Below are positions 40,987-48,187 of a stretch of DNA of 48,187 nt, one piece after another. Origin of the DNA: Bacteroidales bacterium (lineage in GTDB: Bacteria > Bacteroidota > Bacteroidia > Bacteroidales > VadinHA17); NCBI GenBank assembly GCA_012517605.1, contig JAAYUS010000232.1, forward strand, positions 1 through 48,187. Direction: 5' to 3'. The position numbers were made by a program, and so were the translations under genes. Under the pieces are notes generated by a model. That model worked only from the letters and a program-made list of their open reading frames with translations. It made no database searches and had not been told where the DNA came from. The stretch's first letter is position 1; the number at the start of each line of letters is the position of its first letter.

Positions 40987-42246
40987 TCAGTTATTGTCGC
41001 TGTTGAATTCAGATTCAATCCATTTATAAACTTTGTCGGATCTTCTCAGGACAACCGGTACTTTCACCGAGCAATATTCCCCTTTAAACGCCTTTTCAGC
41101 CACTTTAAGATCGACTCTGATCTCTTCGGCAGTGTATTCCAGAACTCCCGTTGTAGGGCCTGTAATAAGCAGCATTTCTCCTTTTTCAAGATCCCCGTTT
41201 TCAAGCTTTATCTCGGCGACATTCAGTCTGGCGAAAAAGTTGGTTATTTTTCCAAGATAAACCTTCTTTCTTGTGGCCCGCGAGCCATACCTGTCGTTCC
41301 ATTCTCCGAGCCGCTGACCAAGATAATACCCATCCCAGAAGCCCCGGTTAAAAACTGTTGCGAGCTTTTTTCTCCATTCTGAAATCCTTTCCTTATCATA
41401 TGTTCCGGCGAGAACGGCATTAACAGCCTCATTATAGCATGAAACAACAGTAAGCACATATTCAGGCGACCTTGCCCGTCCCTCGATCTTGAGCACGGTC
41501 ACTCCGGCATCAAGTATCTTATCAATGAACCCAATTGTGCAAAGATCCTTCGGCGACATTATATACTCATTGTCGATCTCAAGTTCGTATCCCGATTCCT
41601 TTTCCGTGACTATATATGCTTTGCGGCATGTCTGGTAGCACTTACCCCTGTTAGCCGATTTATTATTCTCATGGAGGCTGAGATAGCATTTCCCGGATGT
41701 GGCCATGCACAGTGCCCCGTGTACGAACATTTCAAGTCTTACAGGCAATCCGCCCGGACCTTTGATGTTTTCTGCTGCAATCCTTTCAGAGATATGTTTT
41801 ACCTGGCTGAGGTTAAGTTCCCTTGCAAGGACAGCAACGTCGGCCCATTGTGAATAGAATTTAAGTGCTTCAATGTTTGTGATATTGAGCTGGGTGGATA
41901 GATGCACTTCAATACCTGCCCGGAACGCATAGTTGATTACCGAAAGGTCAGAGGCTATAACGGCCGATATCCCGCTTTCAACAGCAGCATCTATTATACG
42001 ATGCATCTGTTCTATCTCATTGTCAAAAACAACGACATTGACGGTAAGATAACTTTTAACATTGTTTTCCCTGCAGATTGCAGAAATCTGACGAAGGTCG
42101 GCAAGGGTGAAATTTATAGATGACGCCGCCCTCATGTTGAGATCTTCCGCACCAAAATATACAGAGTCAGCGCCGCCCCGGATTGCTGCCATCAGTGATT
42201 CATACGAACCTGCCGGAGCCATTATCTCTATTTCGTTCCTGTTCAT
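40987..42246 (-). CDS. U32 peptidase-family protein (TrhP/YegQ-like)
   Basis: This 419-residue protein of the U32 family starts with EIMAPAGSYESLMAAIRGGADSVYFG. Its signature at about 172-208 is EMFVHGALCMATSGKCYLS followed by SANRGKCYQTCR. Four cysteines, Cys180, Cys187, Cys203 and Cys207, match those that hold an iron-sulfur cluster in characterised relatives. Members act in tRNA U34 or 23S rRNA hydroxylation rather than proteolysis; the TrhP role is the closest guess. The ATG at 42246 is used instead of the TTG at 42273. Confidence 0.88.
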   Translation of the reverse strand: MNRNEIEIMAPAGSYESLMAAIRGGADSVYFGAEDLNMRAASSINFTLADLRQISAICRENNVKSYLTVNVVVFDNEIEQMHRIIDAAVESGISAVIASDLSVINYAFRAGIEVHLSTQLNITNIEALKFYSQWADVAVLARELNLSQVKHISERIAAENIKGPGGLPVRLEMFVHGALCMATSGKCYLSLHENNKSANRGKCYQTCRKAYIVTEKESGYELEIDNEYIMSPKDLCTIGFIDKILDAGVTVLKIEGRARSPEYVLTVVSCYNEAVNAVLAGTYDKERISEWRKKLATVFNRGFWDGYYLGQRLGEWNDRYGSRATRKKVYLGKITNFFARLNVAEIKLENGDLEKGEMLLITGPTTGVLEYTAEEIRVDLKVAEKAFKGEYCSVKVPVVLRRSDKVYKWIESEFNSDNN

Positions 42247-42291
42247 CCGGCGTAATGTTTTAAAAAGGAACAATTATATGCCAGGATTGTT

Positions 42292-43449
42292 TCAGTCAAT
42301 GCTGTTCTTCATGATTATCCTTATGCATGTACCCTTGCCTATTTCTGATGACTTGACGAATATCCTTCCATGGTGATATTCTTCGATGATCCTTTTTGCC
42401 AGAGACAGGCCGAGGCCCCACCCTCTTTTCTTTGTGGTATAGCCCGGATTGAATATTTTTTTCCATGCCGATTTAGGAAGGCCCTTTCCGGTATCGTAAA
42501 CATCAATAATAGCATGTTTCCCGTCATTTTCAACCCTGATAGTCAGTGAACCATCTCCCTCCATCGCATCAATGGCGTTTTTGCAAACATTTTCAATTAC
42601 CCATTCAAAAAGCGCAGGGTTTACAGGTATGTTTATGACATCATCCGGTGAAAAAGGAAGAACAAACAGCACCTTTGAAGAGGACCTTGTCTTAAGGTAA
42701 TTGACGGAATTCTGTATAAGACTTATTATGTTTTCCTGTGTAAGCGACGGTTTTGATCCTATCCCCGAAAACCTTTCCGTAACTTTTTCAAGTCTTTTTA
42801 CATCGAGTGCAAGCTCCTTTAATACGGGTATGTCGGGGTAACTGTTCTGAAGCAGTTCTATCCAGCCTGTCATGGAAGTGGTAGGGGTGCCCAGCTGATG
42901 GGCAGTCTCCTTCGACATTCCCACCCACACCCTGTTCTGCTCGGCTTTCCTTGAACTGCTCAGCGCCAGGTATGAAGCCAGAATGAAAAGTATTATGAAT
43001 CCAAGCTGTATGTAAGGATAGTAGATAAGCTGGCTTAAGATAATACTATCCTTGTAATAGATCCTGTTTGTGGTTCCGTTTTCGAGTTCAATGATGATGG
43101 GTTCATTTGCTCCTTTTATTTTGTCGAGACGGATACTGATGCGCCCGGGATCACCTGATGAATCCTGCCCCAGATTCCTTGTACCGATGATATTGTCGTG
43201 ACCATCGGTAAGAATTACCGGGACTGTATTGTTATTTTCAATTATTGATGCCAGAAAATCGAGGTTCTGTGTCGAATCAGCTGAATTGATGAGTCTGGTG
43301 GCCTCAGCCCACATTTCGACTTTTTTACGTTCCTCTGCTTTAAGGCTGCGAACGAGAAACTGTGTATATATCAGCGAACCTACGCCGATAAGTATGGCAA
43401 AAAAGAATAAAAAGATCTGCCAGTTGCTTCTGTTACGGAATATATTCAA
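42292..43449 (-). CDS. Sensor histidine kinase
   Basis: This 385-residue membrane sensor kinase has helices at about 10-30 and 146-164 flanking a ~115-residue periplasmic segment. The phospho-acceptor region is GMSKETAHQLGTPTTSM with His184. The ATPase has NVCKNAIDAM (N box), DTGKGLP (G1) and GWGLGLSLAKRI (G2), all intact. No response regulator gene is adjacent, so it is an orphan kinase in this window. The start is TTG, 27 bp after the AsmA-like gene, with no ATG in the region; co-transcription with asmA is likely. Confidence 0.88.
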   Translation of the reverse strand: MNIFRNRSNWQIFLFFFAILIGVGSLIYTQFLVRSLKAEERKKVEMWAEATRLINSADSTQNLDFLASIIENNNTVPVILTDGHDNIIGTRNLGQDSSGDPGRISIRLDKIKGANEPIIIELENGTTNRIYYKDSIILSQLIYYPYIQLGFIILFILASYLALSSSRKAEQNRVWVGMSKETAHQLGTPTTSMTGWIELLQNSYPDIPVLKELALDVKRLEKVTERFSGIGSKPSLTQENIISLIQNSVNYLKTRSSSKVLFVLPFSPDDVINIPVNPALFEWVIENVCKNAIDAMEGDGSLTIRVENDGKHAIIDVYDTGKGLPKSAWKKIFNPGYTTKKRGWGLGLSLAKRIIEEYHHGRIFVKSSEIGKGTCIRIIMKNSID

Positions 43450-43476
43450 GTTCGGTAAGTTTATAGTGAAAAAATA

Positions 43477-46101
43477 CTAATTCTTTTTAAATAGCCTGTC
43501 GAAAAATGTTTCTTTTCTTTCTTCTTCAGGTTCTTTCTTTATTGCTGTTGTGTCCGACGAACCATCCCACTTTATTCTGAACCTGGGCTTTGTTCCCTGC
43601 TTCCTGGCAGTTTCAGGACTCTTGTCATACAACCCGTATTCTTCATTAAATATTGTTTTGAGATTTTCTTTTTCTTTTTTGATGTTTTCCTTTATCTGAT
43701 TTCCCTGCGCCTTCATATCATAGCTGACATCCACATTGTCTCCCTTTCCCTTCAGCAGCAGATATATGGAGGTTCTTCCGAGTCCGTCATCCTCAACTTC
43801 GCCAAACTCTTCATTGCGGACCCTTGTCTTTCGTGCTTTTTTGCTGAGTATATCTGAAAGAAGCATTTTGACGTGATATTCATATTCATTGTCAAAACTA
43901 TGTTTGCCGTTTACCGAGAGGTCGACAGCCGATGATCTTATGTCCATCTGGGGAACATAGAAGACATTGTTCCTGATAAAAAAGTCGTTTTCGAGCTTCT
44001 CAAATTTAATATTTTCAAGTTCAGAAAGCGAAATGAATTTCGACAGAGCCTTTACCGGATCAAAGTTGATAAGAGATCCGTTGGTAATAATATACTTTCC
44101 TTCTGCAGTGATTGACCTTACGTCGGGATTAAGCAGTGAGTCGGCCGGCAGCAGTAATGTTATTGATCCGGAAAGTGATCCGGCGAGGTTTTCTGCCTTT
44201 AGAAAATTCTGGCCGAAATTGTGGAAGGTGGTAAATGCCTCATTTACATCAACACCCGCTACAGAAAAACTTCCTCTCCCGATAAATGATTTATTGCGGT
44301 TCTGAACCACAACTCCGTTACCTGATATCTTCCCCTTCTGAGAGATGAAATTCACATTTCGTAAATTGATCATCCCGGGGCTGATGCTGAGCGATCCGGT
44401 TATATTCCCGGCATTGAAAGTCTTATATTCAATGGTATCGATCCGGTAATTTACATCGAGATTTACATCACCGGGGAATTTAACTGCCGACTTCTTTTCA
44501 GATCCGGCATCTTTGACCTTATTATTTTCAGATGCATTCATAAAACTCTCAGGCCTGAAACATGAGGCAGTGACATTTGCGGCACCCGTAAGATTTACAA
44601 TGCTTCCTGTAAGCCAGCCCGGAAAATTATTGATCGTTCCTGAAAGGACTACTTTATGACCGTTAAGGTAAAAGCTGAGGTTATCAGATGCCGTAGCCAA
44701 TCCGTTCAGGGATACTTTTCCGTTTGCATTGCTGATGTCAATATTCCTGTTGTCGACCTTCAGGGTGACGGAATTAAGAACAACTTCCGAGCTGGAGTTG
44801 AGGGTAAAGATATCCCTGAGGGCAAAGGTCTTTTTAATCGCCGGAGAGCCTGAGAATTTAAAGTTGAGGTCGACAGATCCTCCTGCCCTGCTTATGTTTT
44901 TCAGATCAAGGAATTCCCGAAGCTCTGAAGGAAGAAGCCTGCCCCTGAATATAAGTTCTGCTGACGGGCTTTTGAAATTCTTTACTGAAAGTGAACCTGA
45001 ATAGTCGGAAGAGCCAAGCCGTGAGGTGAAATTACTTACTGACAGGGTGCTGGTGACAGGTGAATTGGCCGGACCATTTGTGTATGCTCCTTCAAATGAA
45101 AGTTTTTCAAGTTTAAGGTTTGATCTCCTGTTTTTTATCCGGGCATTCTTAAGCGCCAGGCTTATTTCATAATGAGGATCTTCGGTTCGTGTCGGCCTGC
45201 CCTTTATTGACCAGTTGAATTTCATCGAGCCTGACGCATCAAATGCCGACAGTGCTTTTTTTTGCTTTTCCGGAAGAAGATTCAAGGCATTTGAAATATC
45301 AATATTGTCGGCAGAAATATCCATATCAATGAAATTGTCGTCAGCAACAAAACCTGTAAGGATGAAATCCCAGTCAGCGATTTTGATAATGCTTTTCCGG
45401 AAGAAAGTGCCTTTTGCATTTTTATTCAACCCAACCTGAATTCTGGCAGGAATACTATGCCTTATCGCAAAGTCCTTAAGAATGAAAAGGTCGAAACGTG
45501 TCTGGGAGGCGCCTTCAAAATCTATGATTTCGTTTCTGATACGGCTTTTAAAACGGCCGTCCCGGAACTCTCCCTTTATCAACAGGTCTGGCCGGCGGTC
45601 GTTGTATGAAAATTTCAGGTCTGAAACATCGATCCTGTTAAAATTCAGTGTCAGACTTTTGCCACCGTTTTCACTGCTTTTCGAAAAGCTGTAATTGTAA
45701 TTACCCTCTTCATCAGTGAACAGGTTCAGCTCACCTCCCTTTATCCCTATCCTGGTGAAAGTATAGGCGCCCCGGATAAGGTCAAGCATCCTGAAATCCA
45801 CCGATGCTGTTCTTGCTTTCAGAAGAGTGTCGGTATTGATTCCCTTGAAAGCCATTTTGTCAAAACCGGGGGAAGAGTGAACGCTTATGTTCTTAAGTTC
45901 TACTGTCGCTTTAGGGAACTTTTTTATCAGGGAAAGCCTGTACGACTCAGTCTCGATCTTTGTCTGAAGGGTGCTGTTAAGGGAGCGAAGGACTATCCCG
46001 CCTACCCTGTTCTGCAGAATAAGCGAAAGAAGAAACAGAACGACAATCAGTGAGATGAGAACTATTGATACTGTTCTGAGAATCCTTACCACCACTTTCA
46101 T
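43477..46101 (-). CDS. AsmA-family envelope protein
   Basis: This 874-residue protein is anchored by an N-terminal helix (about 8-30) with a long periplasmic part. The AsmA pattern is recognisable: VELKNISVHSSPGFD near residue 65 and repeated beta-strand segments. The C-terminal AsmA region contains FDPVKALSKFISLSELENIKFEKL. The tail is highly charged (EEERKETFFDRLFKKN). AsmA proteins of the TAM/YhdP superfamily are thought to bridge the envelope and help lipid transport or outer-membrane assembly. A TAACTTTG promoter element lies 46 bp upstream, and a sensor kinase follows 27 bp downstream. Confidence 0.85.
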   Translation of the reverse strand: MKVVVRILRTVSIVLISLIVVLFLLSLILQNRVGGIVLRSLNSTLQTKIETESYRLSLIKKFPKATVELKNISVHSSPGFDKMAFKGINTDTLLKARTASVDFRMLDLIRGAYTFTRIGIKGGELNLFTDEEGNYNYSFSKSSENGGKSLTLNFNRIDVSDLKFSYNDRRPDLLIKGEFRDGRFKSRIRNEIIDFEGASQTRFDLFILKDFAIRHSIPARIQVGLNKNAKGTFFRKSIIKIADWDFILTGFVADDNFIDMDISADNIDISNALNLLPEKQKKALSAFDASGSMKFNWSIKGRPTRTEDPHYEISLALKNARIKNRRSNLKLEKLSFEGAYTNGPANSPVTSTLSVSNFTSRLGSSDYSGSLSVKNFKSPSAELIFRGRLLPSELREFLDLKNISRAGGSVDLNFKFSGSPAIKKTFALRDIFTLNSSSEVVLNSVTLKVDNRNIDISNANGKVSLNGLATASDNLSFYLNGHKVVLSGTINNFPGWLTGSIVNLTGAANVTASCFRPESFMNASENNKVKDAGSEKKSAVKFPGDVNLDVNYRIDTIEYKTFNAGNITGSLSISPGMINLRNVNFISQKGKISGNGVVVQNRNKSFIGRGSFSVAGVDVNEAFTTFHNFGQNFLKAENLAGSLSGSITLLLPADSLLNPDVRSITAEGKYIITNGSLINFDPVKALSKFISLSELENIKFEKLENDFFIRNNVFYVPQMDIRSSAVDLSVNGKHSFDNEYEYHVKMLLSDILSKKARKTRVRNEEFGEVEDDGLGRTSIYLLLKGKGDNVDVSYDMKAQGNQIKENIKKEKENLKTIFNEEYGLYDKSPETARKQGTKPRFRIKWDGSSDTTAIKKEPEEERKETFFDRLFKKN

Positions 46102-46147
46102 TTACATGTTCAGTAAATACCCTTCAACCATGTTTATTAACGGGTAG

Positions 46148-46155
46148 CAAAGTTA
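46148..46155 (-). promoter_or_regulatory. Putative -7 box for the asmA-like gene
   Basis: The minus strand reads TAACTTTG, an exact TAnnTTTG match, 46 bp upstream of the ATG at 46101 and past the pepE stop codon, indicating a separate transcript from pepE. Confidence 0.4.
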
Positions 46156-46177
46156 TATTATTTGATCCAATAAGTTT

Positions 46178-46885
46178 TTATTTGAGAAGGAAGCTGAAAT
46201 TGTCCCCTTCACCAAGCTCAAGAGGCGCCGTGTTTTTTTTGAATATTCTTGCTTTGCGCGGGCCTGAAAGCTTAATAAGTCCGTCTTTTACGATGAACAT
46301 CGTCCCCTCGCGAAGGCCTGCCACCCAAAGATCAGGGTTCACTTCAATGAACTCTTCTATCCTCTGCTCCCTTGTCTCCCCGGCATGGCCCTCGGGGTTC
46401 GCATCAAGATAATGCGGATTTATCTGAAAGGGGATGAGGTTGAAAGCCCTGAAGGATGATGGCCTTACAACAGGCATGTCATTTGTCGTTCTTATTGTCG
46501 GACATGCCACATTCGACCCCGCGCTCCATCCGATATAAGGAGTTCCTGAAAGCACTTTTTTACGCACCGGTTCAATGAGCCTGTTATCCCTTAGAAGCTT
46601 CAGAAGCATCCATGTGTTGCCTCCTCCCACAACTATGGCATCAGCTTTACCGACGGCAGCGACCGGATCGGAATAATGATGAATGGAGATTACATCATGA
46701 CCTATCTCCCTGAACCTTTCCCTGACTTTGAGCTCATAGTCGTCGTATGAGAAAGTGACTGCCGCATATGGAATAAACAGGGCCTTTGTATGTCTTTCAC
46801 CAAGGAATTCCTTTATTTTCTGCTTCGGGTAATCGAGGTATGGTTCGCCCGGATTTGTTGAGTTGCTGATGAGTAAAAGTTTCAT
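46178..46885 (-). CDS. pepE: Dipeptidase E (S51 family, Asp-specific)
   Basis: This 235-residue cytoplasmic serine peptidase cleaves dipeptides with N-terminal aspartate. The nucleophile is Ser121 in IGWSAGSN. His158 in INPHYLD and the loop VGGGNTWMLL (86-95) are also typical. The length is normal. Its start codon is overlapped by the TAA of an upstream 41-codon ORF made mostly of heptanucleotide repeats (TAATG), so translation may depend on coupling. The repeat begins 2 bp upstream of the ATG and leaves no room for a conventional ribosome-binding site. Confidence 0.92.
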   Translation of the reverse strand: MKLLLISNSTNPGEPYLDYPKQKIKEFLGERHTKALFIPYAAVTFSYDDYELKVRERFREIGHDVISIHHYSDPVAAVGKADAIVVGGGNTWMLLKLLRDNRLIEPVRKKVLSGTPYIGWSAGSNVACPTIRTTNDMPVVRPSSFRAFNLIPFQINPHYLDANPEGHAGETREQRIEEFIEVNPDLWVAGLREGTMFIVKDGLIKLSGPRKARIFKKNTAPLELGEGDNFSFLLK

Positions 46886-47010
46886 TAGGTTTTGGGTTTC
46901 GGGTTTCGGGTTTCGGGTTTCGGGTTTTGGGTTTCGGGTTTTGGGTTTCGGGTTTCGGGTTTTGGGTTTCGGGTTTGGTCAAATTCTTCGGTCTCCGGTC
47001 TCCCGTCCAT
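46885..47010 (-). CDS. 41-codon upstream ORF built from heptad repeats, coupled to pepE
   Basis: The ATG at 47010 opens a frame of 41 codons that runs through the whole repeat array and ends in TAA at 46887-46885, sharing its last base with the pepE ATG (TAATG). Neither repeat variant (CCCGAAA, CCCAAAA) contains a stop in any frame, and because 7 is not a multiple of 3 the peptide repeats as PETRNPK / PKTQNPK. It starts 10 bp after the moeB stop codon. Whether it is translated is not known; it may instead be a chance frame across a neutral repeat. Confidence 0.4.
   Translation of the reverse strand: MDGRPETEEFDQTRNPKPETRNPKPETQNPKPETRNPKPKT
46888..46976. repeat. Heptanucleotide tandem array GGGTTTC/GGGTTTT
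   Basis: Eleven complete 7-mers (46894-46970) are flanked by partial units GGTTTT and GGGTTT. From left to right the seventh base is C C C C T C T C C T C. The plus strand has G-triplets every 7 bases with 4-base loops, a G-quadruplex-type pattern; this is the template strand of pepE. Such short tandem repeats commonly change copy number by slippage. Confidence 0.9.
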
Positions 47011-47020
47011 TTGATTTATT

Positions 47021-47797
47021 TCAGTAATTATCATAAAGTTTTGTTATTCTCTGGTTTTCGGGGATAACAGGGATTTCGACAATCTTGAAGGAATAATCGA
47101 GGATATTGAAAAGGAGCATTTTCCCTGACAATACGCTTCCGACGCCTGTAATTATCTTTATTACCTCGTTTGCCATGATTGTGCCGGTGATCCCGGGAAG
47201 AACGCCAAAGAGCCCCACTTTCGAAGGATCGGGATTAATATATTCACCATCAGACCCGGATGGATTATAGCACCGGTATGTGGGACCTCCCATGTAATTG
47301 AATACCGAAACCTGTCCCTCGTATTTAAATATTGCACCATGGACCATGGGTTTCCCGAGGATAACGCATGTGTCGCTGATTATATATCTTGTCTTCAGAT
47401 TGTCGGTGGCGTCAACAATGAGATCATAGCCGCTGAATATCTTAAGCGAATTGGAAGCGTCGATCCTTACATTTATTCTTTCTGTCCGTATAAGGGTGTT
47501 GAGCTGTTCAATCCTTTTTGTTGCTATTATTGACTTGAGTTTTCCCTGGTCTTCGGAGCCGTAAAGAACCTGCCGCTGAAGGTTGGCCTCGCTTACGGTG
47601 TCAAATTCGGCAATAGCGATATTCCCGATGCCGGCGGCTGCCAGATACTGAAGGACAGGGCATCCGAGACCTCCTGCACCAACAACAATCACTGAAGCCT
47701 TTTTCAGTTTCTCCTGCCCTGCAATACCAATTTCAGGCAGCATTATCTGCCTGCTGTACTGCCTTAACTCACGGTCGGAAAGTATGCTGTCGGCCAC
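47021..47797 (-). CDS. moeB: MoeB/ThiF-family adenylyltransferase (E1-like)
   Basis: This 258-residue E1-like enzyme adenylates the C-terminal glycine of a ubiquitin-like sulfur carrier (MoaD or ThiS). The nucleotide loop GAGGLG is at 40-45. The ATP-site residues are in EANLQRQVLYG (Asn72, Arg75), and DATDN is at 129-133. The typical GVLPGITGTIMANE is at 198-211. E. coli MoeB carries a four-cysteine zinc site; here only Cys176 of the corresponding region remains and the C-terminal Cys pair is absent. No rhodanese domain is fused. The start is GTG, with a TATATTTG box 20 bp upstream. The probable partner, MoaD, is encoded at 19255-19488. Confidence 0.85.
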   Translation of the reverse strand: MADSILSDRELRQYSRQIMLPEIGIAGQEKLKKASVIVVGAGGLGCPVLQYLAAAGIGNIAIAEFDTVSEANLQRQVLYGSEDQGKLKSIIATKRIEQLNTLIRTERINVRIDASNSLKIFSGYDLIVDATDNLKTRYIISDTCVILGKPMVHGAIFKYEGQVSVFNYMGGPTYRCYNPSGSDGEYINPDPSKVGLFGVLPGITGTIMANEVIKIITGVGSVLSGKMLLFNILDYSFKIVEIPVIPENQRITKLYDNY

Positions 47798-47817
47798 TGT
47801 GATTCATTGTATATTCA

Positions 47818-47825
47818 CAAATATA
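47818..47825 (-). promoter_or_regulatory. Putative -7 box for moeB
   Basis: The minus strand reads TATATTTG, an exact TAnnTTTG match, 20 bp upstream of the GTG start at 47797. Confidence 0.4.
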
Positions 47826-47874
47826 CAACTTAGCTGGCAAAACTCAATTCCTGCCCCCTTGCCTCTGAACCCTG

Positions 47875-47909
47875 CCCTCCGCCCCGCGCCCTCCGCCCTT
47901 CGCCCTGTC
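47875..47909. repeat. GC-rich degenerate heptad array
   Basis: Five consecutive 7-mers, CCCTCCG, CCCCGCG, CCCTCCG, CCCTTCG and CCCTGTC, put C-triplets (G-triplets on the minus strand) every 7 bases. The periodicity is the same as in the pepE array, with a different filler sequence. Confidence 0.6.
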
Positions 47910-47923
47910 TAAAATTCGGCCTC

Positions 47924-47962
47924 ACCCCCTCCTGTCCCCCTCTCCCAGGGAGATGGGGAGGA
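47924..47962. repeat. C-run/G-run imperfect palindrome, second copy
   Basis: A C-rich half (CCCCCTCCTGTCCCCC) is followed by TCTCCCAGGGAGA and a G-rich half. It resembles the element at 42-83 near the opposite end of the window. CTCCCAGGGAG forms a short perfect palindrome. Confidence 0.45.
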
Positions 47963-48060
47963 TAACTGCCCGATATTATTTTTATTTTAGTAATGACTTT
48001 ATTAATGTTATTACCATTCACATTCTTAGGCCACTCAACCCTGGGGCTACCCTTTATACA

Positions 48061-48079
48061 CAAATATTATAAATATTTG
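48061..48079. repeat. 19-bp AT-rich palindrome
   Basis: CAAATATT pairs perfectly with AATATTTG around ATA. It could be an operator-like site or a weak hairpin upstream of a gene outside the window. Confidence 0.4.
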
Positions 48080-48187
48080 GGGGTTGGAAGGTATTAATAA
48101 TTACAAGGCAATGTTAATATAAATAGTTGGCATACAATGTTTTAGCCTTGGTTGTTTTGTTTGTTTTTCATATATTAACCATATGAA

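Larger units (their letters stand above)
47798..48187. other. Gene-free right end with repeats
   Basis: No coding sequence is supported in these 390 bases. It contains the moeB promoter element, a GC-rich heptad array (47875-47909), a C-to-G palindrome (47924-47962) and an AT palindrome (48061-48079). The last ~100 bases are AT-rich and may be the upstream region of a gene beyond the window. Confidence 0.55.

Noticed and set aside
46888-46976. Telomere-like or CRISPR-like repeat
   Set aside because: The units are 7 bp with no spacers, internal to the sequence and directly before a gene; no cas genes are present. It is a simple tandem repeat.
46797-46982. Open frame starting at a TTG within the heptad repeats and running into pepE in another frame
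   Set aside because: Most of it is repeat translation and the rest is an out-of-frame reading of pepE. It is only of interest as the third frame in the slippage hypothesis.
47830-48063. 77-codon open frame on the minus strand at the right end
   Set aside because: It is a Gly/Arg-rich translation of the GC-rich heptad array and palindrome, with no protein-like conservation signal.
1-48187. tRNA, rRNA or tmRNA genes
   Set aside because: The gaps between genes are short and I saw no CCA-ended cloverleaf or rRNA signature. A tRNAscan/Infernal run would be needed to exclude small RNAs fully.

Overview
This window is a stretch of chromosome from a member of the Bacteroidota, most likely of the Bacteroidales. 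The evidence is a recurring promoter element TAnnTTTG (the Bacteroidota -7 box) just upstream of about a dozen genes, the near absence of Shine-Dalgarno sequences, several TTG/GTG starts, and family-typical proteins: a DUF4271 membrane protein beside hemD and rnpA, a long-loop LspA, and a 'mannose-6-phosphate isomerase' with an extra N-terminal domain. I see no rRNA, tRNA, prophage, insertion sequence or CRISPR array. It is mostly core-genome housekeeping with a few unusual proteins and repeats.

Layout. 1-411: gene-free, with C/G-rich palindromic repeats. 412-8657 (minus): a tight five-gene run, CoA-binding protein > phosphomannose-isomerase-like > secreted GH38 alpha-mannosidase-like > acyl-CoA thioesterase > secreted CocE-type hydrolase. 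8792-15755: MFS transporter, polyprenyl diphosphate synthase, ArsR regulator, lspA, a lipoprotein with a strong terminator, an exported superoxide dismutase with its own terminator, and a long-chain acyl-CoA ligase. 15924-19944 (plus): queD-polA-moaD-moaE. 19951-25042 (minus): C-terminal processing protease, rnpA, hemD, DUF4271, deoC. 25450-28755: DHA2-type MFS and dtd (minus), mntP (plus), a PHP phosphatase (minus). 28881-35810 (plus): Crp/Fnr regulator, secreted M14 peptidase-like protein, a Tat-lipoprotein TldD, TldE and a PPi-type phosphofructokinase. 35847-36010: a MITE-like inverted repeat. 36058-40962 (plus): rsgA, a degenerate hybrid sensor kinase, selU. 40987-47797 (minus): U32 peptidase-family protein, sensor kinase, AsmA-like protein, pepE and a MoeB-like E1 enzyme. 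47798-48187: gene-free, again with G/C-rich repeats.

How the genes fit together. tRNA and RNA maturation is well represented (dtd, selU, U32, queD, rnpA, rsgA). Molybdopterin synthase (moaD, moaE) lies about 27 kb from a MoeB-like activating enzyme. Envelope functions include lspA, lipoproteins, AsmA and the S41 protease. The secreted mannosidase plus phosphomannose isomerase pair suggests mannoside use.

The most unusual items are: (a) a heptanucleotide array directly in front of pepE, inside a 41-codon upstream ORF whose TAA overlaps the pepE ATG, so copy number changes would switch coupling or fuse the frames; (b) a TldD protease that carries a twin-arginine plus lipobox signal while its TldE partner carries none, next to an M14 peptidase whose third zinc ligand His is replaced by Asp; and (c) a hybrid 'histidine kinase' with Tyr in place of the phospho-accepting His. 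All functional statements here are inferred from sequence alone.
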